NCBI GenBank assembly: GCA_958496175.1
Contig: OY292277.1
Coordinates: 6,386,001-6,450,000, forward strand
DNA length: 64,000 bases
Direction of reading: 5' to 3'
Origin: Sisyra terminalis
Taxonomy: Eukaryota > Arthropoda > Insecta > Neuroptera > Sisyridae
In this document: in pieces, positions 47,285 to 58,725 of the stretch
How the letters are laid out: the number at the start of each line of letters is the position of its first letter
Numbering within the stretch: the stretch's first letter is position 1
The notes under the pieces: generated by a model
Told to the model about the DNA's origin: nothing
What the model saw: only the letters and a program-made list of their open reading frames with translations
Databases searched by the model: none
Translations under genes and position numbers: made by a program

Positions 47285-47386
47285 TTATTTTGTTTTAGGT
47301 TCTCTCGATTTGTCATAAACCACCATGTAACCGAAGACGCCGATAATGTGGAGGACGACGCTGACGACGATAATGCCGTTTGTCAT
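47285..47386 (-). CDS. Putative 33-residue single-pass membrane microprotein
   Basis: Minus strand, ATG at 47386, TAA at 47285, 33 residues. Residues 1-20 read MTNGIIVVSVVLHIIGVFGY and the rest MVVYDKSREPKTK. One hydrophobic helix covers about residues 4-24, followed by a short polar, positively charged tail, so it would sit in a membrane with the tail exposed to the cytosol or matrix. Sixteen of 33 codons end in C (GTC, ATC, GGC, TTC, TAC) although the region is strongly AT-rich, a mark of selection on a real coding frame. I do not recognise the family; its shape recalls small mitochondrial or ER membrane subunits. The stop lies 15 bp inside the gap after the transposon at 44969-47270. It is head-to-head with the exon at 47608. 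Confidence 0.6.
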   Translation of the reverse strand: MTNGIIVVSVVLHIIGVFGYMVVYDKSREPKTK

Positions 47387-47607
47387 AAAAAAAATTTCGT
47401 CTAAATCCCGGAATGAACGGTTGTGCGTGTTACAAACTTACGAGCCATAAAAATAAATGTAAAACCTTTATTGCTAATTAAAGAAATCCACGTGTCTGCG
47501 TGGAGCAGTGTACGTGTGAGTGTGTATGTGTATGCGGGGGTGTTCCAGGGTGGAAAAACCGCAAGCAAGTAACAATTTTCCTTTGGTTGGAAGTTAAAAT
47601 TCGCACG
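47387..47607. promoter_or_regulatory. Candidate bidirectional promoter
   Basis: 221 bp between two divergent coding starts. It contains a GT-rich tract (tgtgagtgtgtatgtgtatg), ccacgtg-type and acgtgtgag words, and on the minus strand atggctcgtaagt, a possible short leader exon with a donor. No TATA box at a convincing distance on either strand. The assignment rests on gene layout and not on a proven signal. Confidence 0.4.
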
Positions 47608-47772
47608 ATGCCACAAGGGCCGATGGCAAGTCCGCTGATGCGGCCACTTGTCGTACTAGCCCTACCGGGAATGTATCTGTTCTACAAGTACAACCAGTAC
47701 AAGAGGCGCCAACAGGAATCGGCCCGGCGACGTCTCACCGAACGGGAACTCCTCTATCTCAATCACAAAATT
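47608..47772 (+). CDS. First coding exon of a membrane-anchored protein
   Basis: ATG at 47608 opens MPQGPMASPLMRPLVVLALP then GMYLFYKYNQYKRRQQESAR then RRLTERELLYLNHKI, 55 codons ending in phase 0 at a consensus donor (att/gtaagt, 47773). A hydrophobic segment (about residues 13-26) is followed by a basic, helix-prone stretch (YKRRQQESARRRLTEREL), as in a signal-anchored protein with a cytosolic coiled coil. Composition is GC-richer than the surroundings. After the donor the frame runs to a stop in 20 codons, so a further exon is expected downstream, but I cannot identify it. An in-frame upstream ATG at 47500 adds a Cys-rich stretch from the GT tract; 47608 is preferred. Family not recognised. 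Confidence 0.6.
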
Positions 47773-48880
47773 GTAAGTGACATTTTCCCTCATCTATCTT
47801 TACCTCCTCTGACCGATTCCCCCCAACTTTAGTGTCTTCAAACAATCGATTTAGCCCACACGAAAGCCTCTACATAATATTATGATCTTTGACCTTTTCA
47901 AAGCTTCACAGATTTCTTTTTTCAATAAAATCAACCTTCAACTCTCATAAAAATCGCTTTACATCGCCATATAAACCTCCTACAAGAAACATGACATTTT
48001 AACCTCTACCATCTCCGTAAATTTCCTAATAATAAGTCAAAAGGCAAATTTAATTTTCGAAAAAGCCATAAATACCTTTTAATTTCCTATAACCATTAAA
48101 ATAAAATATAAATCCACCAACCATTATCACAGCAAAAACCGCATGCAAAGCCGCTCCACCAACGCGTGGCTTCATCTCCTCGCATCCATTCACTAGAACC
48201 TAAAAAGAACTAAAATTAATAATTCAAATCAAAGATCAACCATTATTAAATACCTTTTACAAAATATTTTTCAATTTACACACTTTAATTAAACCAAAAA
48301 CTTTAATTAATGCACAATCATTGGCAAACACCGACTTAGCGTCACTAATAATTGAGCGATGCTCTTTTTTTTGTGTGTGTTACCATAATTACGCGCATTG
48401 AAAACCAATTGTCCCTAATTTTCCGGAAGAAGTTACTAAGTCACTGATAGATACGTAGCTGCCGTAGCTGCCATTGGTTAATGGTTGGAAAATCTTTGCT
48501 CTTTCTGTCTTTGTCACACCAATTGTTTATATTGAATATTTGTTAATTACGTATTTGAATTTTAAATTTGATTAATTATTGACATTTCAAAATTAATTTT
48601 TTATTTTTTTCTAAAATTAAAAGTATTTTTTAAGTCCAAATGAAATGATTTGATGTTATTATAGCAAAAAATTGTTTCTTTTCAGAGTTTCATAGGTTTT
48701 TTCAAAAGTTTTGGTCAAAAAAAAATTTTTTTTTTGACAATTATTTAACTTTGTAATTATTAAAAGTTTGGCGAATTTTAATGCAAAAAATACGATTGAT
48801 ATCGTATAAAGTTATCAAAAATTGTTTATATAATTGAAATTTTCTTATTTTAATACTTAAGTCACTTCTTTTGAGGTCCT
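47773..48880. other. Probable intron
   Basis: AT-rich and non-coding, beginning with the GTAAGT donor of the preceding exon. No next exon found by eye. Confidence 0.4.
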
Positions 48881-48929
48881 ATACGCTATGCCCAAGAAGG
48901 ACTCTTATCCCCCAACGTTATTCGTAGCC

Positions 48930-49645
48930 CCTGCAAATCATCGTTGGAAATCCTACAAATATTTCCTGGGATCCAGGGGATCCCAAATAAACTAGGGGCG
49001 ACTCCCCAAGTGAGAAAGTGGGAACCAAATAAGACATGAAGGCCAATTTTCTCTCCTTTTCCACGTCTACGGCGTTTACCCTGTAAAATGAAGATATGAT
49101 TCTTTGAATCTTCTCCTTCAAGTCTTTTTATGTTTCTTCCACAATTTCTTGATCAAATCTTTCCCGATTATTTCTTCAAATTAATCTTTATATGATTTGT
49201 TTATTCAATGCCAGTAGGGGATTCAGGATTTTAATTTCGAAGAGCTTTATATTATTGAGCATAGATTTTATTGAAACAAACAATGCAAGGAGCACAAGTA
49301 CTAGAAGGACTCTTGCCCACCCAGGGATCCCAGATAAGCTATGGGGGACTCCCCAAGTTCGAAATTGGGAACCAAATAAGACATCCAAACCAATTTTCTA
49401 TCCTTCTCCACGTCTCTGGCGTTTACCCTGTAAAATGAAGATATGATTCTTTGATTCTTGTCTTTCAAGTCTTTTTGTGTTTCTTCCACTATTCCTTTAT
49501 AAAATCTTTCCCGAATATTTCTGCAAATTAATCTTTCTATGATTTGTTGACTCAATTCTAGTAGTGGATCCAGGATTTTAATTTGGAAGAGCTTGACCTT
49601 ATTAAGGATAAGTTTTATTAAGACAAACAATAAAAAGGACTTAAA
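48930..49645 (-). repeat. Tandem duplication, period 347 bp, decayed coding-like
   Basis: gtttaccctgtaaaatgaag begins at 49074 and again at 49421. The minus-strand units read RRIISSFYRVN-type text: copy 1 has VEKERKLAFMSYLVPTFSLG and copy 2 VEKDRKLVWMSYLVPNFELG, each followed by ESPxxYLG. Similar peptides in both units suggest a former coding sequence, possibly of a mobile element, but the units hold stops and I recognise no family. A relic of the same sequence seems present at 49738-49760 and 55280-55310 (tggatcta). Confidence 0.6.
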
Positions 49646-52571
49646 TTTTTCTCTTCTTAAGCTACTATTATAGTAATAATTAAGTTTAACTTAATTTAAG
49701 TTTTGTTACGGAGAAATCAGATATTTGGAAGGATAAGGAGTTCTTCTGGATCCACTACTGATCAGTGCTATACCTTTTAACACACCAGTTCTTCATCCAG
49801 GAAAAAAAATGATAAGTGCGTGTAAAAAGTTATACTTTTTTTGGTATAGTTGAAAAGATGTTAACAATCCACTACCGTAGCCATTTCCATTCATTTTTCC
49901 TCAACCCAAATTCCATCGGGGCTTCGCCCCTAAACCCATCGTTTATAATTCTTTGGCTCAAATCGGGCAACGATGCATTTTCGACTTGGTTTCTTATTCA
50001 AATCGCGATTTTTTTTGTTAATTCAAATCTAATATGATATATTTTTCTTTTTTGTGGCTAAATTTTCATTAAGGACCGATTTATTCGCGAATTAAAATAA
50101 AAACTAAGTCAAAAATACAAATTTGAGCCAATTTTTTAAAAAAAGAAATTAAAAAATCAGTTTTTAAGTATTAATATTTCGTAAACTATACAAGATATTG
50201 AAAAATTATATTCTTCATTTTCGTTTAATTTCGTCGAGATCTATAAGAATCCGTTGTTAAATTGTGGCACCGGAAGGAACCATTGTATCACTCTTGGTTT
50301 ATTTTTGTGTAATTAAATTGATATATATTGGTATATCTCCAATTAAAGATCTACTCCAAGGGATTAACCGTTTAAGAGGGAACATTTTAACCTCACATGA
50401 AAGAAAATCTCTGGTCCAATTTAAAAAAATTTAATGTTCTTATAAATCCAAAACTTTGGCTTTATTTTTATCTTTATAATTGTCGAAACAATGGCAAATT
50501 AGGGATGGCACACGACAATGGGGAGGTTAGCAGCAAGTCGGGGCTCAAGAGCTTTACTCTATGCAAATATTCATCAAGGTGTGCCATTGTTTATCCTCCC
50601 CCATAGCAAACAAGGAGAGTCTCGCATTATTTATAGCTCCCGTAACCGTGATTTTGATTAAATATAATTCGTCGCCACCAAGGTGGCTCACCATCGTGGG
50701 GGTGGGAATGGGAAAAATTCAATTTGCCATGTTGTGATTAAATTTCTTTTCTTACTCTTGTCGGACAAAATTACTTTTATCAAACTCGACCTGATTAAAT
50801 CCGTCGAGAAAATAATCCTTTCCTCGACACCTTTCCATTCCGTTGATCAGCGAACTGTATTAGAGAAAATAGAGAGAAAAAAATGTAGATAAAGTCAAAT
50901 CCTTCTATGTTGGCTTCAATATTGGAGAGCTTTTTAAAGTTCTTGATGCTAGTTTAGTGGGTGTTTCGATAATAAAACAGATATGGTGGTGGAATAACTC
51001 TTTTATAAATAAGGGTTGTAAATTCTCGTAAGTGGTTGCACACAGGGGATGACAGTTTATGGGGTGTCGCGGAAATAGTGGCCTCTATTTTTATGGATTT
51101 TTGCTCAACTCTTATTGGTCATAAAATTGTTACAAGCATTTCAATCCATTCCCATCGTCTAATATCAACAAACAACTGAGAAATATTTTTGTTTTTGCAA
51201 CCCTCGAGTGCTTTTTATCCTCTGAAGAGGTTAATGAAGGATTTTTTTTAAAAAAAAAAAATAAGTTTTACACCAAAGTTTTGTTAAAACAAATGTTCGT
51301 TCTTGTTGGCGATGAGGATGAGTTATTATTAACACGATCGTGGGATAAAGCTTAAAAGCTTCCACATTTATAATAACAGCAGCCTCCATGTCCCGACCAA
51401 CCCCTGCGCTTTCTGTTTTTCCCTCACAATCTTTTAATTACGCTAAAATAAATACAGTGGATGTAATTCCGTGTTGGAAAATATTTGTTCAAATACTCCA
51501 TATGTATCGTTCCATTCCTGTAGGTTCCTACTACACAAAATTTATTTTACGGGCACAAAGAAATGGACTGCGACATACGTATTTCAGTTTTGTACGCCAT
51601 AAATTCGTCTGGATGGTCGTAAAATGGGAATGGGGGGAAAATATTGGCATTTTTCGGGACCGTCGATGACCTAAATTTATGTGTGATGAGAAAATTTTCG
51701 GTGGGAAATCTCTGAAAGGCGTTGGCGGTGTGGGAAATGTCTAAGATTTAAGGCCCAGATGAGGATTCAGCTAACAATATACGTACATACTTACTTGTGT
51801 TTTTGGAAGAAGTTCTTGTGAAATGTCTTCTGTTATTTCGTGGCGGAAATTTATTACCATTTAACTTCGTTTTTTTCTTATATTTTGTTGTGCCACATGG
51901 GATGTTCCCAAACGCAACCCCCTAAGCTTTTGAAGCGTTGTTTGGAGCCTCAACCCCTTTAACTCTTTTCCAAAACCAGAGTTTATCTTTTTTTAAAATT
52001 GGTTCACTAATGCAAAGTTTGGAGTGCCGAAAATCGTGGCCTGAGGCTTATTTTATTTCGGAAGACCCTAATTCATTTACTACATGCATTAAAGCACCCC
52101 ATAGTTGCAGAATCTTAAATTGGATTAGCTAACAGTATCTGATGATGGACAAGAGTTTTCTTTGATCAAATTTCTGTGAAATTCAATATTTCAATAGGTA
52201 AACTTTAAGATAGTTTTCTATGTATCGTTTTGTTCAATTTTCACCGCCAAAGGACATAGGAAAATAAGTATAGTGAATTAGCCCCAGAAGAGTATTTGGT
52301 TCATAATTTCAGGGTATGTTGGTAGGTACTATTAAGATACATTGGTTCGGCAAGTTTCAGATCTCTATGTATTACCGTTTCTTCAAAAATCGAAAAAAGC
52401 TGAAAATCAGAAAAAAAAAAATCTCAGAAACTTGTGGATCGATTTATTTGAATTTTGGATATGTTATAGGGGCCGATGGTAGCTTTTATATCCTTGAAAA
52501 AAGTGAGCTTTTTCATTTAATTTTAATTTGTAACCATGATACTATTTTGGTACAATTACGCAATTCAAATT
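49646..52571. other. Non-coding DNA with repeat fragments
   Basis: 50040-50330 is shared, partly inverted, with 6660-6720 and 46460-46580, so it is repeat-derived. 50480-50720 and 51360-51670 are less AT-rich unique sequence with no recognised domain; ORFs there look incidental. Confidence 0.4.
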
Positions 52572-53283
52572 TAAACTGATTCGAAAAAAAATTATGAATT
52601 TTTTTGTCTTAATTATATCAAAAATTATGTTGGGAATGACAAAAATATCCTGTGAAAGTTTAAACTCATAATATTCATATTAAGAGGGGCCGCATCGCAA
52701 ATTTCGATTTTCCATTTAAATAACATGAGAACAATATTCTCTTGCACTTTGGAATTTTATAGCTCACGTTGGTGACAATATTTCGGAATGACCAACATAT
52801 ATTCTTGTAGAAAATTGAACGATCTACAAAAAAGGTCTCCAACAAGTTTATTGGTATATTTATTCCTTCAAAAGTTATTCAAGGTTAAAGTTGAACTAAA
52901 GAGAAATTTTAATATTTTTTCAATTTTTTGACGCAACCATCAATTTTATGAGAACATTTTATAGGACATTTTTTGTAGAGCACTTTTTTTCCTGTAACTT
53001 ATCTCTATAAAAGTTTTTGATATTTTTCACAGGTCCTAAATTATTTAATTAAAATAAAAAAAAAAATATGTTAAAAATCAATAATTCAAGGAATTTTCAG
53101 TTTAATGCAAATAACTTAGGACCTGTGAAAAATATGACAAACTTTTATAGAGATAAGTAATAGAAAAAAAGTGCTCTACAAAAAATGTCCCATAAAATTT
53201 TCTAATAAAATTGATTATTGCATCAAAAAATTGAAAAAATATTACAATTTCTTTTTAGTTCAACTTTGACCAAAATTGAAAAA

Positions 53284-53337
53284 ATCGCCCAATTGCAATG
53301 GGGGAATTTTAGACCATTTTATCTGGCGAGGGCCTTT
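53284..53337 (-). repeat. Repeat family G tip fragment
   Basis: aattgcaatgggggaatttt, then agaccattttatctggcgag and ggccttt, the inverse of the repeat G start. It marks the junction where the family A arm restarts. Confidence 0.75.
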
Positions 53338-53849
53338 GTAATTGAAATTTTATATGACTTTTTTTGTAGAGCACTTTTTTTCCTATAACTTATCTTATCT
53401 TTTTCTTCTTTTTTCTTATCTTATCTTATTTCATATTTTTCACAGGTCTTAAGTTATTTGCATTTAACTGAAAAGTTCCTGAACTATTACATTTTAACAT
53501 AATAATTATTTTTTTTATTTCAATTAAATAACTTTGAAACTGTGAAAAATATCAAAAACTTTTATAGATATAAGTTATAGGAAAAAAAAGTGCTCTACAA
53601 AAAATTCCCCATAAAATTTTCCCATAAAATTGATGGTTGCGTCAAAAAATTGAAAAAATATTAAAATTTCTCTTTAGTTTAACTTTGACCTCGAATAACT
53701 TTTGAAGAAATAAATATATCAAAAACTTGTAGGAGAACTTTTTTGTAGATCGTTCAATTTTCTACAAGAATATATCTTGGCCATTCCGAAATATAACGTG
53801 AGCTATAAAATTCCAAAGTGCAAGAGAATATTGGTCTCATGTTATTTAA

Positions 53850-54585
53850 GGTAGTAGTCTGGTAACTTATGCCTATTTTAATGACTTCTTTGGAGGGTGG
53901 TTTTTTATAGGAAAATAAAAATGAATTATCTTTAATATTTAAAGTGTTTTTATTTACATATTGAAAATATTAAAAAAAAAATATTTGAAAAGATTTAATA
54001 GTTTATTACTATTATTATTGTCACTCGAAGTTGGAACCTCAAAAAAAATGCACGTGGGTGGCCCGGGTGATTTTGGCTCTTGATGTTATCTGAAATCAAA
54101 TATTCTTGATTATTCTTAATCTATAGACATGTCATTCTAGTCGGAACTACTGAAGTTAAATTTCAAGGGTAAATAACAAAATGGCGGACTTTGAAAAAAA
54201 AGTCCTTTTATTTTAGCAAAGAAAGGGTTGTAAAATAAAAAGTTAGGGGTGAAAAAAATTCTCGTTAGTACCGACGAGAACTATAAGTGTGTAGAACAGC
54301 CTGTTAAAATTTGAAAGCAATCGGTTCAGTAGAAAAAAAGTTAGGACCCGGGCCGACTAGAAAAACAATGTTTTGAGAAAAACGCGTTTAAAGTTCAACA
54401 ACAAATTTTCTTAAGTAAACTTATACTTACGTTGGACTCCGAGGCGCTCTAGGAAACTCGTTATAACTCCCGAAATATTTCGAATTTCTGTCTGAAATTT
54501 TCACAGTATATTCTCAAGATATTGTACTTTTAAATTAAGCAAAAAAAAATTCGATTTTTTGAACCCAAGTTACCAGACTACTACC
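53850..54585. mobile_element. TTAA-target DNA transposon, non-autonomous
   Basis: The left tip ggtagtagtctggtaactt and the right tip aagttaccagactactacc are exact inverses. TTAA lies on both sides (53846-53849, 54586-54589). Sister copies of the host element read gttatttaaatgg at this spot, so the empty site proves the duplication is TTAA. Such targets belong to piggyBac and Kolobok elements. The 736-bp interior has no transposase. Confidence 0.93.
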
Positions 54586-54731
54586 TTAAATGGAAATTCG
54601 AAATTTGCTATGTGGCACCTCTTAATATTAATATTAAGAGCTTAAACTTTCACAGGATTTTTTTGTCATTCCCAACAAAATTTTCGACATAATTAAGAAA
54701 AAAAAATTATCATTTTTTTTATATCAATCTA

Positions 54732-56795
54732 ATATATATATTTTGAATTGGAAAATAATTATCTTCATATTACTTTACCCAAAAAAATGAATAAGTGTGC
54801 TTTAGCATGATATATAGGAAAAACTCAGTTTTAATTTTTTTTCATAATGTTCTACCAAATCAAAAAATTTGAAAAAATTACTGAGTATAGAGGAGTACTA
54901 AAGACGTTTTTTAAAAAAATTTGGAGATGGACACTTTTCAAAAACGCACTCAAAAAATTGATTTTAATTTTGTTTCGGTCCTTAAAAATCGACATTCCCT
55001 CTGAAAATAATAGAAAAAATATTTTTTCATGCCTTTTACTCTTAAGAATGAGAATAAAAATCGTAGGTTATTAATTTCAAATTTTACTACTAAAAAAAAA
55101 TAAAATCGAAAAATGTTTTTTTTTTTCGAAATTCTCGAAAATCGCTTGCGATAAAAAGCTGAAAATTTGGCCAATTTTTTATTATTTAGTATCAAAACGA
55201 TCCCATGACTTTGAATCGAAAAAGCCAAGGAGGCACTTGTACCATATAAACCGACCTATATCCTTTGTAGTCCAGCAAACTAGAAGAACTATCCAGTAAT
55301 GGATCTAGATCTTTACAAGCCAAAATTTTGTGTATCCCATTATTTTATTTACTTAATACGGAAACTTTTATTAAAATTTTTAATCAAATTTACCTTGCGT
55401 GATTGGCGTTGGAGGAGGTCGACCGGTGCAACAATTGGAGCACTTGCAACACTTACGAATCCCACATAAAATGCGTGCGTGTGCGCTTTAATTGTAGCCA
55501 ATTTTATGATTAGGGTGTAATCTGATAAAAATAACAAGCTGTCTGCAACTTTTCGATTTAATTTTCCACATATTATTATTATATACGATATAAGTACCAA
55601 GGGAAAACTACACAGAAAGTGGATGAACAACATACAATTGCATTACAGCACCGATCCATTAGAACGTTAATCGAGCAAGCAAATCTTAATGACGGGGTGG
55701 ATTGGGATGAGGGGAGTGTGAGTCGTTGACACTAATTATTCACCCGGTTTCTACTTGATTAACATAAAATAATTCTTTAACATGTACATTATTTTCCTCC
55801 ATTTTCCACGTCAAAAGTGTCTTCTTCTTTTTTTTTTCCACCCCCAAATCAATGCGTGTGCCATCCTAACGACTAAAACAACAAAAAATAATCGAAAAAA
55901 CCAACTGACAGAGGGTGGTTTTTTTCGTTTTTCACTTACTTCCGTTACGTGCAAATCGAAAGATTCGATCTTGTCAACTTTGCCAACCTTGAGCTTTCAC
56001 ATCTATTTTTCGATTTGTTTAGCCAGCCTGGCCCAATAAAAAAATATGGTGGAAAACCCCTATTGTGCACCCCTGGTGCACACCCCCTACTTTTTATAAG
56101 CATGTGAAAATCTAATCTGAAAAATTAAATTTATTTTTCACACGAAATTATTAAAGTAAACTGACTCACTAATTTTGCTTTTCATTTTCATATTTTTTGT
56201 CACAAATTTAATTAAATTAATTAATTAAAGCTAAATGAATTTTATAATTACACATAACGTCACTTTCAACCCCTATTAGGATTCCAAAACCCTAAAGAAG
56301 GCATTGTTTGGTTTACTTTTCAAAATACAATCTATTTGGTTGGGCTTTAGATATTTTTTCGGTTGAATTTCAATCATTTCGGGATTAATGGTTTGTGGTG
56401 CATTTGGGGGATGAGCCGAATGGGGTACGTTGACTGGGTCCCCGTGCACGGACGGGGGTTGTATGATGGTGCAGTGGTTGGACTTATCGATCGAATGCGG
56501 ATTAGTTATATAAATGTGACATTAAAAATATTCGAAACGGACGGAAAAATCGGAACGCCAACACCGAAACGACTCCCGAAGGAATCAAATTTTGTGGTCG
56601 AATCAAATCAAGTCGGCATTCCGCAACCCCCAATGGTTGGGGGTTGCCCAATTAGATGGAGAAATAAAAACGTTTGACTCTAATTGCCAATTGTCAATAC
56701 AATCGATATTTCATTGATAAAATAATGGACAAAACTAGGATTTTTTTTAAATTAATAATAGAAATTTAGTCAAATGGATCACCCTTAGAAGTATT
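54732..56795. other. Unique DNA, one possible exon-like patch
   Basis: Mostly AT-rich. 55390-55500 is GC-richer. On the minus strand it offers a donor-like gggattc/gtaagt, a second donor-like caag/gtaaat and open frames in two phases, one of them Cys-rich (CGIRKCCKCSNCCTGRPPP). I cannot choose a frame, so no gene is called. The ORFs at 55782-56039 and 56363-56677 show no domain. Confidence 0.35.
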
Positions 56796-56799
56796 TCAC

Positions 56800-58385
56800 A
56801 AATGTGACACAAAAAAAAAAATTCGGGAAGGTTTGAGCCCTTAATATTAACATTAAGAGATCTATCATCTTTAATTTCGATTTTTTATTTGTGCTTTCAT
56901 TTTTGCGTCAATGCTGTCAAACTATCAAGGTAAAAAATTTATCTGCACATATATTTATAGAAAATTAAATTTCCTACAAAAAAGGTTTCTTTAAAAATTT
57001 TGGCCAGACACGCCGTTTCTGAATAATCAAGCTTCAGACATTGATATAATTTTTAGATTTGTATTCTTTATTTTGGAATTTTGTAACTAACGAACAAATA
57101 AATATATAAAAATGAACAATATAGATTCTTGAAGGGAATTAAGTGCTATATAAAAAAGGTCTCTTAACATTTTTACATAAAATCATTATTTCAAAATTGG
57201 TTCAACAACGAAAAAAACAATAATTTAATTTTTCCTTCAACTTTATATGTGAATAACTTTTGAAAAAGTGATTTTATGTAAAAACGTCAAGAGACCTTTT
57301 TTGTAGAGCATTAAATTTTCTTAAAGAATCTATATTGTTCATTTCTATATATTTATTTGTTCGTTAGTTACAAAATTCCAACATAAAGAAGATAAATCTA
57401 AAAATTATATCAATGTCTGAAGCTTGATTATTCGGAAACGGCGTATCTGGCAAAAATTTTCAAAGAGGCCTTTTTTGTAGGAAATTTAATTTTCTATAAA
57501 TATATGTGCAGATAATTTTTTTTTACTTTGATAGTTTGACAGCATTGACGCAAAAATTAAAGCTCAAATAAAAAATCGAAATTAAAGATAGTTTAATATC
57601 AAGGTAAAACATTTATCTGCACATATATTTATAGAAAATTAAATTCCCTACAAAAAAGGTCTCTTTGATAATTTTTGCCAGACACGCCATTTCCGAATAA
57701 TCAAGCTTCAGACATTGATATAATTTTTAGATTTATCTTCTTTATTTTGGAATTTTGTAACTAACAAGCAAATAAATTTATAGAATTGAACAATATAGAT
57801 TCTTAAAGGAAATTTAATGATCTACAAAAAAGATTTCTTAACGTTTTTACATAAAATCACTTTTTCAAAAGTTATTCACAATTAAAGTTGAAGGAAAAAT
57901 TAAATTATTGTTTTTTTCGTTGTTGAATCAATTTTGAAATAGTGATTTTATGTAATAACGTTAAGAGACCTTTTTTGTAGAACATTAAATTCCCTTCAAG
58001 AATCTATATTGTTCATTTCTATATATTTATTTGTTCGTTAGTTATAAAATTCCAAAATAAAGAAGATAAATCTAAAAATTATATCCATGTCTGAAGCTTG
58101 ATTATTCGGAAACGGCGTATCTGGCAAAAATTTTTAAAGAGACCTTTTTTGTAGGGAATTTAATTTTGTATAAATATATGTGCAAATAAATTTTTTTATC
58201 TTGATATTTTGACAGCATTGACGCAAAAATTAAAGCACAAATAAAAAATCGAAATTAAAGATGTTAGACCTCTTAATATTAATATTAAGGGCTCAAACCT
58301 TCCTGATATTTTTTTGTTGTCACGCTGAACAATATTTTCGATATACTTTTCAAAAAAAAAAATAGTCAATTTTTTTGACCCAGTC
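56800..58385. mobile_element. Palindromic family D element, with internal repeat
   Basis: Outer arms share aggtttgagcccttaatatt and its inverse near 58270-58300. The right tip reads ttttttgacccagtc, like families A and C. Inner arms (gacacgccgtttctgaataa, ttatctgcacatatatttat) occur four times in alternating orientation at 56930-57050, 57420-57530, 57600-57700 and 58100-58190, so the palindrome contains a second palindrome. The left tip is eroded. Non-coding. Confidence 0.75.
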
Positions 58386-58717
58386 TTATCACCCTATTTA
58401 AATTTACTATATCAATGACTAAATAATTAATTTTTCGTAATTAATTAAGTACTACTAAAATATTTTGTCCCAAATGAAACGGTTTCTTTCGCAAACCTCT
58501 ACGAGCGATTTTCCATCGTTGGGCAAAAAAAAAATTTTAGGAAAATTCCAACTTTTTGGGTAAATGAGTCGTTAAGTACTACCCAAAAAATTTACGAGGG
58601 ATGAAAGAATAGTTTTTGCTTGTTTTTCAGATATTTTTGTATTTTTTCCCAGAAAATTCGGTTATTCTGGAAAATAATACATTATTCCCTTTGCCCATAT
58701 GAATCAGTATTCGATAT
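58386..58717. other. AT-rich non-coding DNA
   Basis: Nothing recognised. Confidence 0.4.
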
Positions 58718-58725
58718 CCATAAAC

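Larger units (their letters stand above)
52574..54729. mobile_element. Palindromic family A element, copy 3, rearranged
   Basis: TA-flanked at 52572-52573 and 54730-54731. The left arm follows copies 1 and 2 through the centre to about 53275. It is then interrupted by a repeat G tip (53284-53337), restarts inside the arm (53340-53840), is interrupted again by a TTAA-target element (53850-54585), and ends normally. Length without insertions is about 1.35 kb because part of the centre is present twice. Confidence 0.85.

Noticed and set aside
47285..47400. Plus-strand acidic frame opposite the microprotein
   Set aside because: It is the antisense of GTC-rich hydrophobic codons, has no start codon, and gives a string of D/E/N without domain character.
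47500..47607. Upstream ATG extending the 47608 exon
   Set aside because: The added residues (CTCECVCVCGG) come from a GT-rich tract and look untranslated. The ATG at 47608 is followed at once by the hydrophobic anchor.
56363..56677. 104-codon ORF as a gene
   Set aside because: Mixed composition without domain or signal; start and splice context unconvincing.
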